Assembly: GCF_009604455.1 (NCBI RefSeq)
Contig: NZ_WEGL01000004.1
Location: 186,001-250,000 of the forward strand
Source: Streptomyces sp. RB17
GTDB taxonomy: Bacteria > Actinomycetota > Actinomycetes > Streptomycetales > Streptomycetaceae
DNA: 64,000 nt
Direction: 5' to 3'
Shown here piece by piece: positions 27,514 to 36,426 of this stretch. Numbering within the stretch: position 1 is the stretch's first letter; each line of letters begins with the position of its first letter. The translations under genes and the position numbers were made by a program. The notes beneath the pieces were generated by a model. That model saw nothing but the letters and a program-made list of their open reading frames with translations, did not search any database and was not told where the DNA came from.

Positions 27514-28005
27514 ATGACCTACCGCGTCTGCTTCGTCTGCACCGGCAACATCTGCCGCTCCCCGATGGCCGAGTCCGTCTTCCGCGCGCGTGTGGCGGAG
27601 GCCGGGCTCGATGACCAGGTGGAGGTCGACAGCGCCGGCACCGGCGGCTGGCACGAGGGCGAGCCCGCCGACCCGCGGACCGTCGCGGTCCTCCAGGAGC
27701 ACGCCTACGACAGCGATCACGTCGCACGCCAGTTCCAGCCGTCGTGGTTCTCCCGCCTCGACCTGGTGATCGCCCTCGACGCCGGTCATCTCAAGGCCCT
27801 GCGCCGCCTCGCGCCCACCTCGGAGGACGCGCGCAAGGTCCGCCTGCTGCGCTCCTACGATCCCGCCGCCGGTGACGAGCTCGACGTGCCGGATCCGTAC
27901 TACGGGCACCGGCACGGCTTCGAGGAGTGCCTTGAGATGGTGGAGGCGGCGAGCGTCGGTCTGCTCGCCGCCGTACGCGAGCAGTTGGAAGGACGGGCCG
28001 CATGA
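27514..28005 (+). CDS. ptpA: Low-molecular-weight protein-tyrosine phosphatase
   Basis: 163 residues, normal for the family. The P-loop FVCTGNICRSPMAE (CX5R) lies at residues 6-19, and the general-acid motif DVPDPYYG near residue 125. S. coelicolor PtpA in the same position dephosphorylates tyrosine-phosphorylated proteins and influences secondary metabolism. It begins 7 bp after the holin-like gene and its stop overlaps the next ATG (ATGA), so the genes are co-translated. Confidence 0.93.
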   Translation: MTYRVCFVCTGNICRSPMAESVFRARVAEAGLDDQVEVDSAGTGGWHEGEPADPRTVAVLQEHAYDSDHVARQFQPSWFSRLDLVIALDAGHLKALRRLAPTSEDARKVRLLRSYDPAAGDELDVPDPYYGHRHGFEECLEMVEAASVGLLAAVREQLEGRAA

Positions 28006-29150
28006 GCGACATCCCCAAGGACCAGGGGCGTACCGGCGACGGCACGCGCGCGGTACGCGCCGGACTGCCCGAACCGGTCAAGCACGAGCCGACCCTGCCC
28101 GGACCGGTGTTCGCGGCGCACTTCCATCTGCCCGGCGAGGCGACGGGCCCGTACCTCTACGGCCGTGACGAGAACCCGACCTGGACGCTGCTGGAGCATG
28201 CCATCGGCGAGCTGGAGGCGCCCGGGCGGGAGGACGTCGAGACGCTGGTCTTCGCCTCCGGCATGGCGGCGATCTCCTCCGTGCTGTTCTCCCAGCTGCG
28301 CGCCGGTGACGCGGTCGTGCTGCCCTCCGACGGCTATCAGGTGTTGCCGCTGGTCCGCGCCCAGCTGGAGGCGTACGGCGTCGAGGTGCGCACTGCCCCC
28401 ACCGGCGGCGACGCCCAGCTGGAGGTTCTCGACGGCGCCCGGCTGCTGTGGATCGAGTCTCCGTCGAACCCGGGGCTCGACGTGTGCGACATCCGGCGGC
28501 TGGTGGTGGCGGCCCACGCACAGGGCGCCCTGGTGGCCGTGGACAACACCCTCGCCACTCCGCTCGGGCAGCGCCCGCTGGAGCTGGGCGCCGACTTCTC
28601 CGTGGCCAGCGGCACCAAGCAGCTCACCGGCCACGGGGACGTGCTGCTGGGCTATGTGGCCGGCCGCGACGCCGAGGCGATGGCCGCCGTACGGCGCTGG
28701 CGCAAGATCGTCGGGGCGATCTCCGGGCCCATGGAGGCCTGGCTCGCGCACCGGTCCATCGCCACGCTCCAGTTGCGCGTCGACCGGCAGAACGCCACCG
28801 CCCTCGCGGTCGCCGAGGCGCTGAAACAGCGGCCCGAGGTGTCCGGCCTGCGCTATCCCGGACTGCCCGACGACCCCTCGCACAAGACCGCCTCGCAACA
28901 GATGCGCCGCTACGGCTGCGTGGTCTCGTTCACGCTGCCCACACGCGCGCGTGCCGAGCGTTTCCTCGAGGCCCTGCGTCTGGTGGAGGACGCCACGAGC
29001 TTCGGCGGGGTGCGTTCCACGGCCGAGCGGCGCCGCCGCTGGGGCGGGGACGCGGTACCGGAGGGCTTCATCCGCATGTCCGTCGGCGCCGAGGACCCCA
29101 AGGACCTGATCGCCGATGTGCTGCGGGCCCTGGACGAGTCCGCCGGGTGA
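28002..29150 (+). CDS. Trans-sulfuration PLP enzyme, cystathionine gamma-lyase type
   Basis: 382 residues of the Cys/Met-metabolism PLP family. The N-terminus lacks the usual long lead and begins with GTRAVRAGLPEP. Residues to note are the catalytic Tyr in LYGRDENPTW, VFASGMAAIS, SNPGLDVCDI and the PLP lysine in SVASGTKQLTGHGDVLLGY near 208. Gamma-lyases turn cystathionine into cysteine, ammonia and 2-oxobutyrate; gamma-synthase is not excluded. It overlaps ptpA by four bases. Confidence 0.88.
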   Translation: MSDIPKDQGRTGDGTRAVRAGLPEPVKHEPTLPGPVFAAHFHLPGEATGPYLYGRDENPTWTLLEHAIGELEAPGREDVETLVFASGMAAISSVLFSQLRAGDAVVLPSDGYQVLPLVRAQLEAYGVEVRTAPTGGDAQLEVLDGARLLWIESPSNPGLDVCDIRRLVVAAHAQGALVAVDNTLATPLGQRPLELGADFSVASGTKQLTGHGDVLLGYVAGRDAEAMAAVRRWRKIVGAISGPMEAWLAHRSIATLQLRVDRQNATALAVAEALKQRPEVSGLRYPGLPDDPSHKTASQQMRRYGCVVSFTLPTRARAERFLEALRLVEDATSFGGVRSTAERRRRWGGDAVPEGFIRMSVGAEDPKDLIADVLRALDESAG

Positions 29151-29178
29151 GCCCGTCGTCGTCCGGCCGACGGCGCAC

Positions 29179-29215
29179 GACGGTCCGAGCCTCCCCCCTC
29201 GTGGCTCGGACCGTC
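29179..29215 (+). terminator. Hairpin terminator after the gamma-lyase operon
   Basis: GACGGTCCGAGCC pairs perfectly with GGCTCGGACCGTC around an 11-base loop, 29 bp after the stop. Confidence 0.85.
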
Positions 29216-29363
29216 TTCGGTTCCTGCGCGAAGAACCGCGCGAACAAGGCTAGTTGACTCCCTGTCAGTGTCCAATCACGCTAGCGACAGAGACCTATCG
29301 ACTTATTTATAGTTGGGGCCTGCCTGGGGGCCGGAGGAAGGCAGGGATAGGGGAGCGGACGCC

Positions 29364-30269
29364 ATGGACCTGGCTTTGCTGCGCACTTTCGTCACGGTGC
29401 ACCGGGCCGGTTCCTTCACCCGCGCCGCCGCTCTGCTCGGCCTCTCCCAGCCTGCCGTCACCTCGCAGATCCGCACGCTGGAACGACAGCTGGGCAAGCC
29501 TCTCTTCCTCCGCCAGGCGCGCGGGGTGACCCCGACGACCATCGGCGACGAACTCGCGCACAAGGCCGCTCCCCACCTCGACGCCCTGGTGGAGATAGCC
29601 GAGAGCGGCCTGGACGACGAATCCTCGCTCAGAACCCTGCACCTCGCCGGCCCGCCCGAGTTCACCGCCGAACGCGCCCTGCCCGCCCTGACGGAGCTGA
29701 CCGGCGACGACGGCCAGGGATTCGCGCTCCGCGCATCCTTCGGGACGGCGGAGGAGACGCTGGAGGGGCTGGCTTCCGGGCATCATGATCTGGCCATCAG
29801 CACGGCCCGGCCGCGCGGCGCGCTGCTGACCGCGACTCCGCTCTGCGACGAGGAACATGTGCTGGTCGCCGCTCCTCGCTGGGTGGAGCGGATCGGTGCG
29901 GAGGCACTGCGCCTGAAGGGGGCGCCCGCGCTGGAGGATCTGCCCGTCGTCGAGGTCCACGAGTCGCTGCCCTTCGTCTCGCGCTACTGGGCCTCCGTCT
30001 TCGATTCACGTCCAGCCACCTCGGGCACGGTCATCGTTCCGGATCTACGCGCGGTGCTCGCCTGCACGATCGCAGGTGCCGGACTCGCGGTGCTGCCCCG
30101 CTACCTGTGTGCCGCTGCCCTCGCCGACGGCACCATCGCGGCGCTGCATGATCCGGCCGTGCCACCGCTGCGCACCTACTTCCTGGTGGTTCGCACCGGC
30201 ACTCTCGCCATGCCCCATGTCGCGCGGGCCCATGAGTGGCTTCAGCGCGCGGCCACAGCCTGGTGCTGA
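29364..30269 (+). CDS. LysR-family transcriptional regulator
   Basis: 301 residues from the ATG at 29364. The N-terminal winged helix is canonical: MDLALLRTFVTVHRAGSFTR, then LGLSQPAVTSQIRTLERQLG. The remaining 210 residues are the LysR substrate-binding domain, with AGAGLAVLPRYLC in its second lobe. The upstream gap (29216-29363) contains AT-rich TATCGACTTATTTATAGTTG, a plausible promoter or operator. No divergent target gene is adjacent. Confidence 0.92.
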   Translation: MDLALLRTFVTVHRAGSFTRAAALLGLSQPAVTSQIRTLERQLGKPLFLRQARGVTPTTIGDELAHKAAPHLDALVEIAESGLDDESSLRTLHLAGPPEFTAERALPALTELTGDDGQGFALRASFGTAEETLEGLASGHHDLAISTARPRGALLTATPLCDEEHVLVAAPRWVERIGAEALRLKGAPALEDLPVVEVHESLPFVSRYWASVFDSRPATSGTVIVPDLRAVLACTIAGAGLAVLPRYLCAAALADGTIAALHDPAVPPLRTYFLVVRTGTLAMPHVARAHEWLQRAATAWC

Positions 30270-30322
30270 GCCCCTCCAGCACACTGCCCACGCGCGGCGA
30301 TCACACGGTGACTCTTTGCGAT

Positions 30323-30336
30323 GTTTCACGTGGAAC
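30323..30336. promoter_or_regulatory. parS-like site, one mismatch
   Basis: GTTTCACGTGGAAC, one base from parS, 22 bp upstream of the NUDIX start codon, in a position where bound ParB could affect expression. Confidence 0.72.
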
Positions 30337-30357
30337 CAGCCGGGCCACATCTCTCCC

Positions 30358-30840
30358 ATGACCGTCCGACCCGTGGTCAAGCGCACCGCCCGTGCCGTTC
30401 TTCTCGATGGTGACGACCTGATCCTGATCAAGCGCACCAAGCCTGGTGTCGATCCCTACTGGGTCACTCCCGGTGGCGGGGTCGAGCCCGGGGACCCGAC
30501 CGTCGTGGACGCCCTGCACCGGGAGGTGTCCGAGGAACTCGGTGCCAAGATCACCGATGTGGTGCCGTGCTTCGTGGACACCGTCGAGCACATCGGTGAG
30601 GACGGCGGCGCGACCGGCGTGAAGGTGCAGCACTTTTTCGTCTGCCGGCTGGAGTCCATGGACCCCGCCCTCCGGCACGGCCCCGAAGTGGACGAGCCGG
30701 CCGGTGAGTACGAGATCGTCCGCGTCCCCTTCACCCGCGTCGGCATCGCCTCCGTCCACCTGGTCCCGTTGTCGCTGCGCCACTATCTGGACGGCAACAT
30801 CGAGGGGGTGCGCGCCATGCACGCTCCCGACCTCGGTTAG
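30358..30840 (+). CDS. NUDIX hydrolase
   Basis: 160 residues from the ATG at 30358. The NUDIX box is complete: GGGVEPGD, then ALHREVSEELG (the GX5EX7REUXEEXGU pattern) at residues about 40-62. Members cleave nucleoside diphosphates linked to other groups; specificity is not predictable. The promoter region holds a parS-like site. It converges on the flavohaemoprotein-like gene with only 5 bp between stops. Confidence 0.93.
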   Translation: MTVRPVVKRTARAVLLDGDDLILIKRTKPGVDPYWVTPGGGVEPGDPTVVDALHREVSEELGAKITDVVPCFVDTVEHIGEDGGATGVKVQHFFVCRLESMDPALRHGPEVDEPAGEYEIVRVPFTRVGIASVHLVPLSLRHYLDGNIEGVRAMHAPDLG

Positions 30841-30845
30841 CGCGC

Positions 30846-32105
30846 TCAGTTCCCGGCGACGAGCAGTTCCTCCACCGAGTCATGCCGTATGCGGCTCGAC
30901 GGGACACCGACGTCCCGGAGCGTGTCGATGCCACTGCGGATCATTCCGGGCGGGCCCGAGAGATAGGCGTCGTACTCGTTCCAGGGGCCGTAGTCGCGCA
31001 GGGCATCGGGGAACTGGATGTGGGTCCGCTGGTCGATGACCGCCCGGACCGACAGCCAGGGGTGGCTCCGCTGGAGCCGGAGCATGGTGTCGATGTCGTA
31101 GAGGTCGTGGTCGGTACGGGCACCGTAGAACACCTCGACGGGCCGACGCTCTCCACGCTGGGCGACGTCCTCGACCAGGGCCCTGATGGGCGCTATGCCG
31201 GTGCCGCCGCCCAGACAGAGCAGTCCGCTGTCGGTCGTATGGTCGACGGTCATGGAGCCGGTCGGTGGCCCGAGGCGTATGACGTCTCCAGGCCGGGCAC
31301 GGTGCACCAGCGCACGCGAGACCCAGCCGACCGGTACGGCTTTCACATGGAACGTCAGCAGACCGTCCGAACGCGGCGCGGAAGCGAACGAGTAGTGCCG
31401 CCACACCCGTGGCCACCACGGTGTCTCCACGCTCGTGTACTGGCCTGCGAGGAAGGGATAGGGCTGGTCGGGCCGGACGGTGAGGATCGCGACGTCGGGG
31501 GTTCTGAGGTCGTGGGTGACGATCTCGGCGTGCCACCAGGCCGGAGCCCGCAGTTCGTCCGTCGCCGCGGCATCGATCATGACCTGGGACATCGTCGTGT
31601 ACGCCCGGACCCAGGCCGCCTCGGCCTCCGGGCTCCAGACGGTGGCGGCGTACTTGCTCAGCGCGCCGATCAGGCATTCCCCGACGGCCGGGTAATGCTC
31701 GGCGCGTGTGCCGTACTTGCGATGTCCACGGCCCAGGTTCTGCAGGTAGTCGACGAGCACCGCGGTGTTGTCCACGTGCTCGGCCGCGGTGAGCAGTGCC
31801 TTCAGCAGGCGCTCCCGCTGGATGTCCATCGCGGCCGGGAACAGCGCCCGCAGCTCGGGGTGGCGGACGAAGAGCAGCGCGTAGAAGTAAGAGGTGACCG
31901 TGTCGGCGATCGGGCCTATCTCGGCCATCGTGCGACGTATGAGCATGGCGTCCGCGGACCGCTCCTGGGCGGCCGACGCCGGCCGCTGAGCCGGCACGCG
32001 CTCCAGGCCGTCCGGCGCCGGAGCCGACGGTGCCGTGTGCGCCGTGAACCAGCCGCCCCCGCCCGACATGCCGTTCTCCCCCGACATGGTGGTCGGAGCA
32101 TCCAT
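30846..32105 (-). CDS. Globin-reductase (flavohaemoprotein-like) protein
   Basis: About 419 residues from the ATG at 32105. Residues about 45-185 are a globin domain, with an early Tyr/Phe pair (SYFYALLF) and a probable proximal His in RAEHYPAVGECLIG. Then follows a ferredoxin-reductase-type unit: FAD site RHYSFAS near 268, GDVIRLGPPTG, and NAD site CLGGGTGIAPIRALVE near 325. Classical flavohaemoglobins detoxify nitric oxide. The first 40 residues are a Gly/Pro-rich tail. It is monocistronic, with a 250-bp upstream gap in which I see no gene. Confidence 0.9.
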   Translation of the reverse strand: MDAPTTMSGENGMSGGGGWFTAHTAPSAPAPDGLERVPAQRPASAAQERSADAMLIRRTMAEIGPIADTVTSYFYALLFVRHPELRALFPAAMDIQRERLLKALLTAAEHVDNTAVLVDYLQNLGRGHRKYGTRAEHYPAVGECLIGALSKYAATVWSPEAEAAWVRAYTTMSQVMIDAAATDELRAPAWWHAEIVTHDLRTPDVAILTVRPDQPYPFLAGQYTSVETPWWPRVWRHYSFASAPRSDGLLTFHVKAVPVGWVSRALVHRARPGDVIRLGPPTGSMTVDHTTDSGLLCLGGGTGIAPIRALVEDVAQRGERRPVEVFYGARTDHDLYDIDTMLRLQRSHPWLSVRAVIDQRTHIQFPDALRDYGPWNEYDAYLSGPPGMIRSGIDTLRDVGVPSSRIRHDSVEELLVAGN

Positions 32106-32357
32106 GGTGTGCCCTCGCCTCGAACGTCTTGCGGTCGGTCTGCGCACCTTCTCCCGAAGAAGGTGCATGCTTCCCCCCGCTGGGCGACCTGCCGTCCGTC
32201 CCGTCAGGCTGCCGGCCCTGCTCTCGGCCCGCACGGGACATGTGGAATCCATCCCGGACGTGAACCGGAGTCGACCCTACCGCCCGTCGCCGTGCACACA
32301 ACTCCCCCATTCATTCCTCATGAATCGAGCAAGGGTACGAACCTTGAAGCCTGACAA

Positions 32358-32990
32358 CTATCGGTCAGGACGAACCAATCCATAGGCATCCCACAGATCC
32401 CGCCCCGTGTAGGTGTGCGTCGCGAGTCCTGCCAGGTGGGCGTCGGCATTGACCGCCACGGAAACCGGTACGACAGCAAACAGGTCCATGTCCGACAGTG
32501 AGTCGCCGTACGCCACACAGTCCGCCCGTGCCACTCCGAATTCCTCGCAGAGCCGGTCTGCGACGGTCACCTTGGCGGCGGCACTGAGCACGCCGGACGG
32601 ATCCACGGGCTCGGTGAACGGAACGGCCGGGAAGCGGGACCCATGCGCCGCGTGAGCGCCCCAGCCAAGAAGGCGTTCCACGAAGAAGGATGGTGAGAGC
32701 GACACCACCGCGCAGTATTCGCCGGCGTCCCTGATCGCTGCCCACACCTCCCGGATACGAGCCAGCCAGGGAGCCGCCTCGAATGCGGCGCTGACATGCG
32801 CCTCGGTCAGGTCGGACCACAGGTCGTACACCTGCGCCGCGTACTCGGGCGGACCGATCCGTCCGTCCGCGATCGCCCGGTCCAACGCCACGGTCTCCGC
32901 TTCCAGCCCCAACTGGCGGGAAATCTCCACCGGAGCCGTACCACCGTGCAGCAATGTGCCGTCGAGATCGAAGAGGTGAAGTCTCGCCAT
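32358..32990 (-). CDS. HAD-superfamily phosphatase, IB (phosphoserine phosphatase-like)
   Basis: 210 residues. Motifs are HLFDLDGTLLHGG at the N-terminus, SLSPSFFVERLLG in the motif II region (Ser), a motif III Lys near AAKVTVADRL, and YGDSLSDMDLF as motif IV near 160. Type IB enzymes include phosphoserine phosphatase. Its identity is not established here. A parS site lies just upstream. Confidence 0.88.
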   Translation of the reverse strand: MARLHLFDLDGTLLHGGTAPVEISRQLGLEAETVALDRAIADGRIGPPEYAAQVYDLWSDLTEAHVSAAFEAAPWLARIREVWAAIRDAGEYCAVVSLSPSFFVERLLGWGAHAAHGSRFPAVPFTEPVDPSGVLSAAAKVTVADRLCEEFGVARADCVAYGDSLSDMDLFAVVPVSVAVNADAHLAGLATHTYTGRDLWDAYGLVRPDR

Positions 32991-33017
32991 GGCCCCCGAG
33001 ACTAATCGCCTGCCGAT

Positions 33018-33031
33018 GTTTCACGTGAAAC
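33018..33031. promoter_or_regulatory. parS site (exact)
   Basis: Perfect GTTTCACGTGAAAC in the divergent gap between the HAD phosphatase and the GNAT gene. Confidence 0.93.
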
Positions 33032-33141
33032 ACTCCCGGCTGTCCCTAGGCTGTACATAGGGCCACGACATGGCCAAAAGCACGAGTGTCCGCATGGAAA
33101 CGGGTGGACGTCAAGGGTCCCGATCGGACAGCCTGACCTGC

Positions 33142-34008
33142 GTGTCGACTCCTTCCCTCGCCGCTCTGCCCATCCGCCGTCTGACGCTTCGTGACCTCAC
33201 CGCGTGCTCCGACTTGTCCGAGGACCGGGGGTGGCCACGCGAGGAACACAAGTGGGGATTCCTCCTCACCGCCGGAAAGGGCTTCGGCATCGACGACCCT
33301 CAGGGTGGTCTCGTCGCCGCATGCGTCGTCACCGAGTACGGGCCATGGGGACGTCCGGATCTTGGGGCCATCGGCATGGTCCTGGTGGCTCAACGCCATG
33401 CCCGCCAAGGTGTCGGGCGCCGCTTGATGCGTCATGTCGTGTCGGCCATGGGGACCACTCCGCTCACCCTGCACGCCACACCCAACGGCCGTCCCCTGTA
33501 CGAGGAGCTGGGCTTCAAGGTGACGGGCCGGGCGGAGATGCTCAGTGGCCCTTTCACTGCCGACGGGCCGGAACCGGGCGTGTTCACCCGTGCCGCCACC
33601 GCGGAGGACCTGACCGCGATCCTGCGTCTCGACGAGGAGGTGTTCGGCGCCGACCGCACTCCCCTGATCACCCGCCTGCCAGCCTTCGCCGACCAGTTGC
33701 GGGTGGCCGCGGACGACAGCCGGATCATCGGCTACGCGGCCGCGTGGCCCAACATGGACACCCATGTCGTCGGTCCCCTGGTGGCCCGGGACACGGAAAC
33801 GGCCAAGGCTCTGATCAGCTCGCTGGCGGCCCATACGGACCGTCCACTGCGCACCGACATCGATGTGCGCCATGAGGGACTGCTGACATGGGCCAAGGCA
33901 CGGGGGCTGGCCTCCGTGGCCTTCAATACCGTGATGACGTACGGCATCACGGAACTCCCGGGGGACTGGACCCGCCGGTTCGCACCGCTGACCGTCGCCG
34001 CGGGCTGA
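33142..34008 (+). CDS. GNAT acetyltransferase with tandem GNAT-like halves
   Basis: 288 residues from a GTG at 33142; starts at 33070 and 33094 would add up to 24 residues and none has a good ribosome-binding site. The first half contains the acetyl-CoA loop LVAQRHARQGVGRRLMRHVV (R/Q-x-x-G-x-G/A) near residue 100 and a GFKV C-terminal strand. The second half (FTRAATAEDLTAILRLDEEV onward) is a weaker GNAT-like repeat without a clear loop. Substrate unknown. Confidence 0.85.
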   Translation: MSTPSLAALPIRRLTLRDLTACSDLSEDRGWPREEHKWGFLLTAGKGFGIDDPQGGLVAACVVTEYGPWGRPDLGAIGMVLVAQRHARQGVGRRLMRHVVSAMGTTPLTLHATPNGRPLYEELGFKVTGRAEMLSGPFTADGPEPGVFTRAATAEDLTAILRLDEEVFGADRTPLITRLPAFADQLRVAADDSRIIGYAAAWPNMDTHVVGPLVARDTETAKALISSLAAHTDRPLRTDIDVRHEGLLTWAKARGLASVAFNTVMTYGITELPGDWTRRFAPLTVAAG

Positions 34009-34024
34009 GCCGTCGCGACGAACG

Positions 34025-34053
34025 CGGTCCCGCCGCGTCGTGCGGCGGGACCG
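34025..34053. terminator. Bidirectional terminator between GNAT and GlcG-like genes
   Basis: CGGTCCCGCCGC pairs perfectly with GCGGCGGGACCG around GTCGT, in the 66-bp convergent gap. Confidence 0.85.
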
Positions 34054-34074
34054 GCGTTGTCCGCGGGGCGTGGT

Positions 34075-34494
34075 TCAGACGAGTGCCCGCACGGCCGCAG
34101 TGGCGAAACCGTGGTCCTGCTCCGGCGCGCCCCCGCCCACACCGATCGCGCCGATCAGGCGTCCGTCCCGGTGGACGGGCACTCCGCCCGCGATGAACAG
34201 CAGGGGCCGGTCGAGGGCGGTGGGCAGCGTGTGGAAGAGGCCGCCCGGCTGTACGGCGTCGACCAGGTCGGCGGTGGGGGTGTTGAGCTGGAGTGCCGTG
34301 TATGCCTTGCGGGTGCTGGTCTCGCCGGAGATCAGCACGGCCCGGTCGTCCCGGCGGAAGGCGAGCAGGTGGCCGCCGGCGTCCAGGACGGTGACGCTGA
34401 CGGTGACCCCGGCGTCATGAGCCGTGCGGCGGGCCGTGGCGACGAGCAGTTCGGCATCCTCGATGGACAGCGGGGCGACGGCGGTGGTGCTCAT
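34075..34494 (-). CDS. GlcG/HbpS-family protein
   Basis: 139 residues; GAGGAGAG precedes the ATG at 34494. Typical features are the N-terminal helix (LSIEDAELLVATARRTAHDA), SVTVLDAGGHLLAFRRDD and GRLIGAIGVGGGAPEQDHGFA. Family members bind haem or small metabolites (HbpS of Streptomyces, GlcG). No signal peptide is seen, so it is likely cytoplasmic. It lies 113 bp after the MFS gene on the same strand and may be its co-transcribed partner. Confidence 0.88.
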   Translation of the reverse strand: MSTTAVAPLSIEDAELLVATARRTAHDAGVTVSVTVLDAGGHLLAFRRDDRAVLISGETSTRKAYTALQLNTPTADLVDAVQPGGLFHTLPTALDRPLLFIAGGVPVHRDGRLIGAIGVGGGAPEQDHGFATAAVRALV

Positions 34495-34607
34495 GGAGCT
34501 TCTCTCCTCGGGTGTTGCTGAGAGGGGGTGCTTGCCGTGCCGGGAATGAGAACCCCGGCACGGAGGCCTTGGGGATGCGGGGTGAGGTCCCCTGTGGTGC
34601 GAGGGAC

Positions 34608-35816
34608 TCAGTGATGGACCGGTGTCTGCCGGCCGACGGGCGTTCCGGCGGTCACCACGGTGCTGCGGGCGCCGTCGCGGCGCTCCAACGCCGCCGACAG
34701 AACGGCGAGGACCAGGGCTGACGCGGCGAGGGCGGCACCGACCCAGTTGGGGGCCGTATAGCCGAAGCCGGCCGCGATCACGATGCCGCCGAGCCAGGCG
34801 GACAGCGCATTGCCCAGGTTGAAGGCGCCGATGTTCACGGCCGACGCCAGCGTCGGGGCGCCGTGTGCCTGGTCGAGCACGCGCTTCTGCAGCGGCGGTA
34901 CGGTCGCGAAGCCCAGGGCGCCGATCAGGGCGATGGTCACGGCCGCCGCGATCTTGTTGTGCGCGGTGAGTGTGAAGAGCGCCAGGACGAGGGCCAGGGC
35001 GCCCAGGGAGACGTACAACATCGGCATCAGGGCGCGGTCGGCGAACTTGCCGCCGATGAGGTTGCCGCCGACCATGCCGAGGCCGAACAGGACCAGCAGC
35101 CAGGTCACCGAGCCGTCGGCGAAACCCGCGATGCGGGTCATCATCGGCGCGATGTAGGTGATGGCCGCGAAGACGCCGCCGAAGCCGAGGACGGTCATCG
35201 CCATGGCGAGCAGGACCTGGGCGTTCTTGAAAGCGGCCAGCTCGTGCCGCAGATGCACACCCTCGGGCCTCGGCAGCTCGGGTACCAGCTTGGCGATGCC
35301 GGCAAGGCCGACGACCCCGAGGGCGGCGACGATGCCGAAGGTGACGCGCCAGCCGACGTGCTGTCCGATGAGCGTGCCCAACGGGACGCCGATGACATTG
35401 GCGACGGTCAGGCCGGTGAACATCATGGCGATGGCCCCGGCCTTCTTGTGGGGCGCCACCAGCTCGGCCGCCACGACGGAGCCGATGCCGAAGAAGGCGC
35501 CGTGCGCGAGCGAGGCGACCACGCGCCCGATCAGCATGATCGAGAAGGCGGGGGCAACCGCGGAGAGCAGGTTTCCGGCGATGAAGAGGCCCATCAGGAG
35601 CATCAGCATGCGCTTGCGCGAGACCTTGGTGCCGAGCACGGTCATCAGCGGGGCGCCGATGACCACGCCGAGCGCATAGCCCGTCACGAGCAGGCCCGCC
35701 GTGGGGATGGAGACCCCGAAGTCGCCCGCGACCTCGGGCAGCAAGCCCATGATCACGAACTCGGTCGTTCCGATTCCGAAGGCCCCGATCGCGAGGGCCA
35801 GGAGCGCGAGAGGCAT
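34608..35816 (-). CDS. MFS drug/solute exporter, DHA1 (AraJ/Cmx-type)
   Basis: 402 residues with twelve predicted helices, starting ATG 35816. The N-terminal GAFGIGTTEFVIMGLLPEVA and the GYALGVVIGAPLMTVLGTKV and RVVASLAHGAFFGIGSVVAA segments are typical of DHA1 efflux proteins related to chloramphenicol exporters. Expression is probably controlled by the divergent MarR regulator, whose shared 142-bp gap holds an inverted repeat. The substrate is unknown. Confidence 0.92.
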   Translation of the reverse strand: MPLALLALAIGAFGIGTTEFVIMGLLPEVAGDFGVSIPTAGLLVTGYALGVVIGAPLMTVLGTKVSRKRMLMLLMGLFIAGNLLSAVAPAFSIMLIGRVVASLAHGAFFGIGSVVAAELVAPHKKAGAIAMMFTGLTVANVIGVPLGTLIGQHVGWRVTFGIVAALGVVGLAGIAKLVPELPRPEGVHLRHELAAFKNAQVLLAMAMTVLGFGGVFAAITYIAPMMTRIAGFADGSVTWLLVLFGLGMVGGNLIGGKFADRALMPMLYVSLGALALVLALFTLTAHNKIAAAVTIALIGALGFATVPPLQKRVLDQAHGAPTLASAVNIGAFNLGNALSAWLGGIVIAAGFGYTAPNWVGAALAASALVLAVLSAALERRDGARSTVVTAGTPVGRQTPVHH

Positions 35817-35865
35817 GGAGGGGTACACCTTCCAGACGATTGCAGGGGCGCTTTGCGTGCGTTCA

Positions 35866-35907
35866 CAATAGTTGCAGACGCGGGCTAAGTGCAACCGCGC
35901 ACTATTG
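35866..35907. promoter_or_regulatory. Nested inverted repeats, likely MarR operator
   Basis: GTTGCA (35871-35876) pairs with TGCAAC (35890-35895), and outside it CAATAGT (35866-35872) pairs with ACTATTG (35901-35907), between the divergent MFS and MarR genes. Such double repeats are common for MarR autoregulation. Confidence 0.65.
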
Positions 35908-35958
35908 CGGGCTTGCTCTACTCTTGATGCAGCCGCTCCGGGACGGAGGAGAACGCCA

Positions 35959-36417
35959 ATGACAGCGACGGACCCCGCACTCACCGCTCTCGCGCAGGGC
36001 TGGTGCGCCCTCTCTGCCCTGCACGGCAGGATCGAGGCGCACATCGAGCGCGCCCTGCAGGCGAAGCACGACCTGAGCGTGCGCGAGTACTCGCTGCTCG
36101 ATGTGCTCAGCCGCCAGCACGACGGCGAAGGGGGGCATCTGCAGATGAAGCAGGTCGCCGACGCGGTCGTCCTCAGCCAGAGCGCCACCACACGCCTGGT
36201 GACCCGGCTGGAGGACCGCGGCCTGCTGGAGCGCTACCTGTGCCCCACCGACCGGCGCGGCATCTACACCAATGTCACCGAGGCGGGCCTGCGACTACTG
36301 GAGGAGGCGCGCCCCACCAATGACGCCGCCCTGCGCGAGGCTCTGGACGAGGCCTCCAGGAACCCCGAACTGGCCCCGCTGGTACGGGTCGTGGAGTCGC
36401 TCAACGTACCGGCATAG
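35959..36417 (+). CDS. MarR-family transcriptional regulator
   Basis: 152 residues; GGAGGAG lies upstream of the ATG at 35959. The winged helix appears as LQMKQVADAVVLSQSATTRL, with the wing ERYLCPTDRRGIYTNVTEAG. It is divergent from the MFS exporter, the usual arrangement for a repressor released by the exported compound. It lies 9 bp before the next GNAT gene, so these may be co-transcribed. Confidence 0.93.
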   Translation: MTATDPALTALAQGWCALSALHGRIEAHIERALQAKHDLSVREYSLLDVLSRQHDGEGGHLQMKQVADAVVLSQSATTRLVTRLEDRGLLERYLCPTDRRGIYTNVTEAGLRLLEEARPTNDAALREALDEASRNPELAPLVRVVESLNVPA

Positions 36418-36426
36418 GGTGCGCGC

